Origin: Datnioides undecimradiatus
Lineage: Eukaryota; Chordata; Actinopteri; Lobotiformes; Datnioididae
Reading direction: 5' to 3'
Assembly (NCBI GenBank): GCA_008933995.1
Contig: WARS01000033.1
Location: 3,655,813-3,719,812 of the forward strand
DNA: 64,000 nucleotides
Under the pieces are notes generated by a model, which had not been told where the DNA came from, did not search any database, and saw nothing but the letters and a program-made list of their open reading frames with translations. Positions 55,441-64,000 of this stretch are shown here, piece by piece (position 1 is the first letter of the stretch; every line of letters begins with the position of its first letter). The position numbers and the translations under genes are program-made.

Positions 55441-57589
55441 GCTAGTAAAATGCTATGTGTTGTTTAAAGAGCACTGAATGATGCCCTTTTTCTCAACTAC
55501 TCCAAAGTCAATGAAAAAAAAAGGAATGGGCTGGGTTGTGCAAGCAGTTTAGCAATCTTTGGACTTCATGGATACCAGCCAGGAAGCATCTACCCACTCC
55601 CCTCTCGACTTGTGTCTTTTTTCAGCTGATATGTAAATTGTTTCTGAAAGTCACACAGGAGTTCATACGGGACCAGTCAGTTTCTAAAAGGCAACCCAAA
55701 AAAAACAAAGGAAGCCTGTATCAGATGACATAGGGATATCAACATGGGAGATCTGCAGCGATGAAAGCCGTGGCCTATGGAGAAAGAGTAGGGAAAGGCA
55801 ACGGCAAGACCAAAACAGGCTATGGTGACGTGGACTTAACAAATTAAATGATCACAGAATGAGGTAGTTGGGGTTAAAAGGGATGAATGAACTGTAGAAT
55901 CAAGCCAGCCCTCAGTTTTAATCTCATTACAAACTGTAAGAGCCGCCTGACTGAACCTTCCTACACAGACTGTTAGAATACTTTGTCCTATGTGTTCGGG
56001 CTACAAAACACTGTTGAATACCCACATGCGCAGGCAAGTGCACATCCACCCACATGCACACCTGTCGCCTCATTCTTTTGTGGGTGGATCACTCACTCAA
56101 GTGCTACTAAAACGTCTTACCCAGATGAAGAGAAGGTAGACACAGTGTTTGAGAGATCAAAAGAGCTGGTTCTTTGGAAATTTAGAAGCGGGTCGGCCGC
56201 AAAGATCAGACAAGGACATTGGCTGAGAACCCTATGCCACGAGGACGTGTCACCTGATATTGTCAATAAATTCATTATTAATATGAAAACTATTTTAAAA
56301 AGTTAACTAAACCTTCTCGGTTAAAATAAATCTTTCAGCATTTGGCACATAGAATCTGTAAAGTTGGCAGGGTAGTGGCCCGACACCTGAGGAGAATCAG
56401 ACAAGGAGATTTGGCTTTTGTTTATATTTCTGGTTTTCCACTGAAATGACAAATGGGCGTCGGAGAAGGCGGGAGTGCACAAGACGGTGGCCTTGCAGCT
56501 GTTCCTGTGTGCCTTAGTACCGTCACTGTTTGTGTTCCCAGGAGAGGCGGACAAAGCGCTTCCAGGTCGCCCACTAACCTGCTTTCTCATTACCAAAGGT
56601 CATACTGGTGGAACACAACACTGACCTCTCATGCCAAAGGTTATTCAGAGAAAAGGAGGATGGAGAAGACGGGAGGGGAAGGGTTAAGATGGAAAAAGGG
56701 GGAATGGGGAAGGTGAACAAAAGATAAGAAGACTAACAATCATCCTGTCTCACCCCTTACTCTCATTTAAATCCACCCATCCATCTTGGGACTACCTGGA
56801 TCTCTTCCTGGATGGACACAAATATTTTTCCAATAGTCTAATCTCGAATAGACTTTATTGAAATACTTCTTTTAAAAAAATAAGAAAAAGTCTGATTTGA
56901 AATTAGGTCCCTCCACTGCACTCTCTTATTTTAAGGTTTAGTGTTTGGCATTTGGCACAGGCCGGAGTGAATGCCTATAGATGGTATTGCTCTTAGATCA
57001 CAGCGAGCTCATTAAGTCTGGCCCGCTGTTGCATTCACTCAAACCAGACCAAAGATGTGATCGGGTGGAAATTCAAAGAGGGTAGGCTGAGGGAGGGGTG
57101 CGAGGGAACAGATATGTTTCCTTGGATAAGGCAGAGGCTAATAATGACTTCCTGTATTTAGCTTGGAAAACAAAACAGAGAGGCACTGTGGACGATGGTG
57201 CGAACACAAGGGCTGTCCAGGAGTGCTCTAATGCCTTCGATGCAATGTAATCCATCTCTAAAGTTATGTAGAGTAGACATGAGTATGATGGGGCTGGCTG
57301 TATGTTGGGGGGGGAGTTGCAACATCTGGATCTTGTAGTACATGCCTCTGGAGTTTCTGACAGTCTCTCTCAATAGACCAACAACCCCCTCTCGATCCGT
57401 CCATGCTGCTCCCTCTGCCTTTTGTTTGCTTCTTCCTCCTTCCCTTCCCTATGTTCTCCATCCTTTAGCTTTCTCCTTCAGGGCCATGTGAAAACTCCCA
57501 ATTACCAGAAACACAAGAAGTGCTAATGGTTGGACATGAACATGGAATATGCAAAACACAGGAGCCCTTAACAAGGGCCATGCTGAAAT

Positions 57590-57665
57590 GTGATTGAATG
57601 CGTCAGCAGGTCGTAAAAGGCCCCCTCAAGATCAATGTAATTATGAAAGCTTTACGTGGAGGGTT
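57590..57665. promoter_or_regulatory. candidate conserved non-coding stretch
   Basis: Short high-complexity block with GTCGTAAAAGG (Hox/Cdx-like), CAATGTAATTATG and CTTTACG. Evidence is motif content only. Confidence 0.18.
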
Positions 57666-59484
57666 TTCCGGACTGGGGAGTGACCGGCGACAGGAGGAGG
57701 AGGAGGGTGCAACATTATGTTCCACCAACAGAACCCCCTTTTAACCCAACAAGTGGAGAACAAGCAAGGTCTTCCAGCTGCCTTCCATCAGCAGCTATAA
57801 TAGACGAGAGGAAAAAAAGACAGGACGTAAGAAAAGAGGTTTTGTAACACCTGCAGCAGGGTGCCAGCAAACATTCCTTGGTCCTCCGGCCCCTTGGTGA
57901 TGCACTCAATAAATCCTTGTGATTAGCTACAGTAGCGAGCATAAGTGCCACTTAAATCAAACCCCAAAGGGGAAGTTGTTGTGACCTCCAAGCTTTGGAA
58001 ATGTGATTTAGGCTCAAGTGATTATTACAAAAACAAAGCCGGTTCTGTTTCTCTAATAAGAGAGGGTGGAAGGAGCCGGGGTGTGATGGAAGTGTAAGAG
58101 AAGGAGAAGTGAGCGTGACAGCAGGTTTGCCATAATAATCCATTATTTGAAGAACTCATGACAATCAGGAGAAATAACTCCCTGTTATTAAGCCATTAAG
58201 TAAACTTCAACTAATCATTAGTCCATTATGTTTCAGTATTCTGGGAAGACTACACACCCAAACAAGACACAGATGTGCACATAGGAGCTAAGCCAATGTT
58301 TTCATATGGTGAAAACTGTTTGTGGTGGCTGTTTTTGCTCCAAAATCAAATCAGCACCTATCCATTCATCATGTTTTCAGACCTTCTTCCACTGGACAGC
58401 ATATCCAGAAAGTGACAGCAAGGATGGGAGAAGAGGCGTGAGTTGTAAATCAGACTAAACACCATGTCACTGAAAAATCCACCCATCTATGATGCGCGGG
58501 GTTAATCACAACATTAACCTGAACCACAGTCATTCAATAAATGAGAATGCGACTGAACCCAGAGACAAAAACTCCACAAATCACAATTAAGTCCACCAAA
58601 TGAAGCAGCAGGCATGCCTGTAGCACACAGTCTCCAGAGGTCTATAAACCTCTTGTGCTTACGGTAACAGAAGGGATGGCACAGCTCAGGTCCAACCCGC
58701 CAGAGTATTGTTGACAGCTGACATAGACCAGACCCAACGGCACTCCGGCTCATAAGAGAGCAAACAGTATTTCTGCATACAATCTGTCAGGGGGATTATA
58801 CACCAGCATCAGTAGCAGCAGTACGACTTTGAGACTCTTCTGAAGAATATTTTGCCTGTTATTACATGTGGACATTTCCCTGAATTCCACCTGAATGTAC
58901 AGGAAGAAAGAGAGAACGCAACATAAGCACACACATCTTATTCTGTGCAGATGTTGCCTCAACCATAAGTAACGTGTAATGTTAGACAACCAGACACCTG
59001 CATTATTTGATCTTTCTACAAGCATGCTGCGTTCTTATTGGCCGGACAGACACGAACCAGATTTACTGCTTAGGTATTAAACTCTGGTACAGTATGATAA
59101 GGGGTTCTGGGTTGATACTTGCACTGAAACAATTCCATCAGTGCCATGAAAGTACTGAAGTTCAGCTCACAGATGGACACAAATCCAGCTGTGTATATTC
59201 AATAAATCCTCAAGACCTTTATCTTGATTTAATAATGCGTAAATAATGGGATAACTGGTAGTGTGTAAGCACCTTTACAAAGACTGTCACTGTCAATAGC
59301 AGCATATAGAGACATATTCATGTACATCCTGTACACGTATCCGGGACCAAGGGAACACTGTGATATCATCAAACCTCGACCCGTTTATCTTTAAAACACA
59401 ACTAAAAAGGAACAAGAAGTGTGTGTTCGCATTTAAAAAAAACTGCAAGGACAGGATCATATGCAGAGCTACTTGATCATTCAT

Positions 59485-59494
<10 letters not shown>

Positions 59495-59521
<27 letters not shown>
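59495..59521. repeat. (CA)n microsatellite
   Basis: About 27 nt of CA on the plus strand, preceded by short CCCA repeats. Confidence 0.95.
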
Positions 59522-59526
<5 letters not shown>

Positions 59527-61084
59527 ATGCAGTGCAACGCGCTTGAGTTGGCCTTGACAGCCAAGGACATCCTGTGAGAGGACTCACGTCTGTGCTGGCA
59601 GCCAGGGACGATCAAGAGTAGAGTCCTGCAGGGTGACGTAAGACTTGCCAAAGAGTTGTGTGCATCCATCTGTACATGTAAGGGCTCTCACGCTTTCAGG
59701 GAGGGAGCTGACTGGCTTCACGCCATGTGTCCTAACAGGCATGCGTCTCTTAAGACGACCAGGAACAACTAGCTGGTCTCAAGTTTAGGAATATCCTAAA
59801 ATCCTTTTCATGCGAAGAAAAAATAGTTTAATGGAGTCAACACTGACAGCGTGTGACTAAAAGCAAAGCTAACTCCTCAAACTAGTGGAATTTACTTTGT
59901 TTATGTTCATTTTTATGCTCTCAGTGGGATTTTATCACTTGCTTTGCCACGCCACGGGAAACATTTGTTGTACGTCTCGTGCTAATGAAGCACATGAGCA
60001 GCTGACACACCTGAAAACAAGTGGAGCTCGGACTTGACTATAACTATTACACTTTATCATCAAGTCAATAGGATTACTCTATTCGTTGATTGGTTAACAT
60101 TAAATGAATGGATTATTTGTTAGTTTTGAGTTTTACTAGTTCTGACTTTTCAAATGAAGTTTAGGAAATATATGAGTGTAGGAAAATAACTGTTATCTGG
60201 ACCTGGAGCTTAAAATATACAGGGCAGCTGGAAAAGAATGTGGAGGAGTGGAAACGGCAATAAAAGAAATAAATATAGGTACAAAAAACAGAAACGGGCG
60301 GCCTGAATTCCCTGACAAGAGCTGCTCAGTTGTACTTAGAGCTCAGGCCTGTGTTAAAGTACATCCTGCCTTTACCCAACACCACCATACAGTGCGGACC
60401 ACAGAGACCATATAGTGGGGGATTGAGGAGCTGCCAACACCCCAGTGAGAGCCATTAGTAAATACACCCGAACGCAGAAGCCAGGCGGCCAGCTTTTCCA
60501 GCACCCTCAGCCCCCGCAGGCCCTTGCCCGAGACTGGCCAGGGTCGCAGCGAGCCAGTCAGAGTGCTGCTCTGTTCACAGAGCCACTGCATCCACCACCA
60601 TTCCAAAACAAAATGAGCGTCGGTGAAATGCTGCGCGAGAAAAACAGCTTTGAACTGCTGCTATCCAATCGACTCCCCCACTCCCAACGCGGCTGCCAAG
60701 GAAATGCAAGCCAAATGTTGCTGTAGTTCACTTATGTTGACATGGAACATACTGTACATGCATATACGAGCCATATGTGATTGTTTGTACGCAGGTGTGT
60801 CCATATAACCTTATCAAACTGGCATGCAGTGTAGCGAACATGGTTTTTGTCCATTTTAATCCACGTGGAAGGAGCCCAACCCGCTGGCTGAGGAAGAAAA
60901 ATAACTGGCTCGACACTGGTAGGCTAAAAAAGCAAAGTGTTAAATGAAAACAGACATGAAGCTCAATGTAGCCAGTATTAAACACAGTTAAGTCACTAAA
61001 CCACCGCTGAAATCCTGGCTGCAGATCTCTGGAGGAAAGGACGGCGCAAGAGACGACGAGCGCAAGACACGACGGAGACAAGGA

Positions 61085-61195
61085 GGACGTGGAAAGGTGA
61101 GGAGGGCGAGCTAGAGGATGCAGAGAAGAAGGAAGGCAAAGGAAGGAGGAGACAGAGAGGGATGGAGAGACAGAGAAAGGGAGGGAGGCATGTTA
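61085..61195. repeat. purine-rich low-complexity tract
   Basis: Over 100 nt almost wholly A and G on the plus strand. It is followed about 120-280 nt later by pyrimidine-rich DNA (61310-61485). Confidence 0.7.
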
Positions 61196-62312
61196 AATCG
61201 CTCTGCTCGGCGGCGGCTCTCCAGTCAGCCTTTCAGTCCAATTTATGGATGGGCTTAAGCTACACAAAGGTCTTGGTCACGTGAAAGGAAAGAAATGGAT
61301 TAGGCGGATCCCCCCCTACAGCCCTCCTCCATCCATCCCTCCATCTGTACCTGTCCATCCACCTCTGTATTGTGACCCAAACAACAGCCCCTCCAGGGTC
61401 AGTGGCTTGGACCGGGGCCAGGATTGCTCTCTTTCTTCTCTCCCTCCCTCCCTTCCTCGCTCCCCTCGCCCCTCCCTGGGAGCACCTTCCCACCCTTAAC
61501 AAACCCTCTCTGGTTTGTGTCAGTCTAATGAACACCCTCTTTACCATTGGATGGCAGGAAAGCAGATGGGACCCAGGGACAGTTTGGAGAGAGCACAGAG
61601 AGGAGAAAACGAAGGAGGGAAGAGGGCAGTTAAAACGAAAAGGGGAGTAAATGCACTCTCCAAAACGTTCCTCTGGCCCGGCGAGCTCTAAATATGCCTT
61701 ACATTTGCACATTTTTCCAATTTATCTCTTATTGAATTAAGGTTGCAGACTCCTGGACGCCTTTCATGGGGAATACAGCGGAGGGAGAAGAGAGGGACAG
61801 AGAGAGAGAGAGATACACGTGTCAGTGGAAGGACGGAATCTGTGCACTCTCTCTTAAAAGCATGCCGATGACGATGGTGCTGGGAGAAGATGCAATCGCA
61901 CCGAGACCCCATTACTCAGCAACACGACACTTTTCACTCACGTTGAACATCAGCTAGTTTTTGATTTGGAATTATCACCGAAGGTTAATATTTATATATG
62001 TAAACAAGGTCTGAGATGTATTCATCAGATCACCAGGGGTGAATTCAGTATCACACTTCAGTTGGACACTCTGTTTCTGATTGAATTTGTCTGTCTGGGT
62101 CACATAAGTGCTCAGATCTTTATTTGTACTTGTAAATACAATATCAGCAAAATATACTTCTGTCTCTTTAAAGTCTCTCCTCCTTTTAACCCCTTCCTTT
62201 ACTGCAGGTTGGTTCAGTCTATAATAATGCATAATATTATATTTGCTCATCGTGTTTTTTTGTGATTTGAACAGAAATCTCTAGAGTAACAAGTGACACG
62301 CTGCCAGAAAAA

Positions 62313-62335
62313 CAAGGTTTCTCTCGAAAACCTTG
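62313..62335. repeat. short inverted repeat (8-bp stem) beside an AT-rich tract
   Basis: CAAGGTTT and AAACCTTG flank a 7-nt loop. They are followed by an AT-rich run (about 62347-62395). It is too short for a confident hairpin gene. Confidence 0.6.
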
Positions 62336-64000
62336 CATTCCTGACGATAAATATTTAAATAAATAATATATAAATATAAATAAATATCTAAGTACATCAA
62401 TGCTGTTACTGGCATATATATGTTAATGTAACAGTAATTAATAAGTAATAATAACTAATAACTAATAATTTAACCAGTCATGGGGTATTTGTGCATCACA
62501 GTTTTGCCAGTTTAAGACAACAAATAAAAAAATTAACCAGCATTTTCCTCTCTATACACTCATGAAGTTATCACAGATATAGAGCTAAAAGTGACACAGA
62601 ATTGTATACATTTTACAGCTAACTATAATAAAAAATGTATTGCAGTTAAGGGTCCCTTTAACTGGTGACTGGAGGCGGTTACCTTCCATGCCAACCCTGA
62701 AAATCATTGTTCCAGGGGAAGTAGGATAGGAAGCATGAGGTAAAGCTGAATCTGATGGCAAACCACTTGTTGAATGGACCAGAGTCCCTGGCAGTGATGA
62801 AAGAAGCCAGAGGAGGAAAACGTTTTGGCTCTGTAGGGGTTTGGATAAGCCAGTTCTCCATCTGTGATTATTAAGGTCCAGTTTTCCATCCGCAGCCACA
62901 TTCTCAGGTATTATGGGTCTCTGCAGTGTTAGAAAATGGAAGTAAGGGGCTCAGAGCAAAGGGTTCAGTCACATAATGTAGACATTGTGCGAGGAGGGTG
63001 AGTAATGACAAAAGTTTCATAGAGAAGGTCGGGGGGGAGTGACATTTTCAGAGCACAAAGGCTTTCAGAAGAACAAAAATGTCAAAATATCAGTTTTCCA
63101 TAGCACTTTATCACGCAGGACCAATAAGCCGAAAGGACACGGGCGACTGTCTGATCTTTAAAGTTCCTGATTCTCAAACCTTTCTTTCCGTCGATGTGGT
63201 GCTGAAACCCGAAGATATCCAGATTAGTCACACGCTTTTTTCCCTTGACGTGCACTGGTTTGATATCATGGTGACTCGGCATGAGGTGAGGTGAGCAGGC
63301 AGACTGGCACAGTCGGGGGTTCTTCGGTAACGATTAAGTTGTGTGGTGCAATTTTGTGTCAAGTATTAGAGGAAATCAAACATGTCATGTCCATCAGCGT
63401 GTGAGGCTCAGCTGTGTTTATGTCTTTACCAAGTTCCCCTCCTTTGCGGCACTTATTTCACTCTAACTGGTCCAATAAAAAGAAAAACTTCTGTCAACCA
63501 ACTATTGTAGTTTTGCTATTTAAATATATTAAATATGAAAGCTTTCTGATTGGACAGTTCTTGCTGGAAACAAAGCCACACCTCTTTTTTGTCAGCTTTA
63601 AATAAATGGTACACTCTCGACAGTTGTGCCATGGTGAGAAAAAATAGAGATATACCAAATCTTTGTGATACAGATCAATGAAGTTCACGGCTATTTTGTT
63701 TAAAAGTCACTGTCACCGTCCCAAAGTGGAGGCCCGCAGTACAGACTGTGGATTGCAGGTTTTAATTCTGCTGTGAGTCCGAAACGACAGCGATTTTAAA
63801 AAAGACAGAACGTTCCTTGACCGGCACACACAAGACAGACCACCTCCTCCAAACTTATCAGCAAAAGAAACTAACGGGTTCTTTTTCTCTTTTTTTTTTT
63901 TTTAAAATAGCAACTGAGTCCAAAAGCACCATCTACCTATTGCCGGACCATCTGGCAAGATCTGTATCTGTCCATCAGTACAGTTGTAGTCTGGCAAGGC

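Larger units (their letters stand above)
52767..64000. other. non-coding stretch to the window end, no gene recognised
   Basis: Few repeats apart from one CA array, purine and pyrimidine tracts near 61.1-61.5 kb and AT-rich DNA at 62.1-62.6 kb. The mostly repeat-poor, high-complexity sequence at 53.7-58.5 kb resembles a regulatory gene desert. The frames at 55983-56306 (+), 62585-62899 (-) and 63079-63294 (+) match no family I know. Confidence 0.45.

Noticed and set aside
55860-55880. A TGAGGTAGTTGGGG string resembling the let-7 seed
   Set aside because: The match ends after about ten bases and no complementary arm is present within the next 80 nt, so there is no microRNA hairpin.
63079-63294. 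71-codon open frame (+) with an overlapping antisense frame
   Set aside because: No recognised domain, no partner exon and the window ends soon after. It may be a decayed repeat, but the evidence is insufficient.
1-64000. tRNA, rRNA, CRISPR, integrase or endogenous viral sequence
   Set aside because: Scanned for by eye. No tRNA box pattern, repeat-spacer array, polymerase, capsid or integrase motifs were found.

Overview
This window is nuclear DNA from a bony fish, most likely a spiny-rayed (percomorph) teleost. The evidence is a vertebrate split gene with short GT-AG introns, many long (GT/CA)n microsatellites, scattered fragments of repeats typical of acanthomorph fish genomes, and a protein that aligns residue for residue with vertebrate Dispatched-1. 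No bacterial, viral or organellar signal was seen.

The only gene that can be reconstructed with confidence is disp1 (Dispatched homolog 1) on the minus strand. Nine coding exons run from the ATG at 23913 down to the stop at 2254. All junctions are GT-AG, the phases match at every join, and the exons sum to 4800 nt (1599 codons plus stop). Exon 2 is a frame-preserving microexon of only 30 nt, placed just before the first membrane span. The protein is a 12-span RND/Patched-like transporter with a sterol-sensing domain, the two acidic transport motifs, a furin-type site in the first extracellular loop, and long Cys/His/Ser/Pro-rich cytosolic tails. Its role is to release cholesterol-modified Hedgehog ligand from producing cells.

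Layout. 1-2253: 3' UTR and 3' flank of disp1. 2254-10143: exons 9 to 2. 10144-23233: a 13-kb intron 1 holding eight same-orientation dinucleotide arrays and several stretches that look like regulatory DNA. 23234-23931: exon 1 plus 18 nt of 5' UTR behind a splice acceptor, so at least one non-coding exon lies further upstream. About 29980-30600: a CpG-rich block that is the best promoter candidate, with a strong minus-strand splice donor at 30072 and a strong plus-strand donor at 30523. 30600-64000: no recognisable protein-coding gene, only non-coding DNA with interspersed repeat fragments, a local 110-150 bp duplication, microsatellites, two minus-strand exon-like segments (46910-46995 and 52689-52766) that could be alternative leader exons or a non-coding RNA, and several stretches that resemble conserved non-coding elements. 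Conservation could not be tested here.

No self-contained novel system was found. The most testable points are the microexon flanked by a (CU)n tract, the Cys/His clusters of the tails, the possible divergent promoter, and the exon-like segments upstream.
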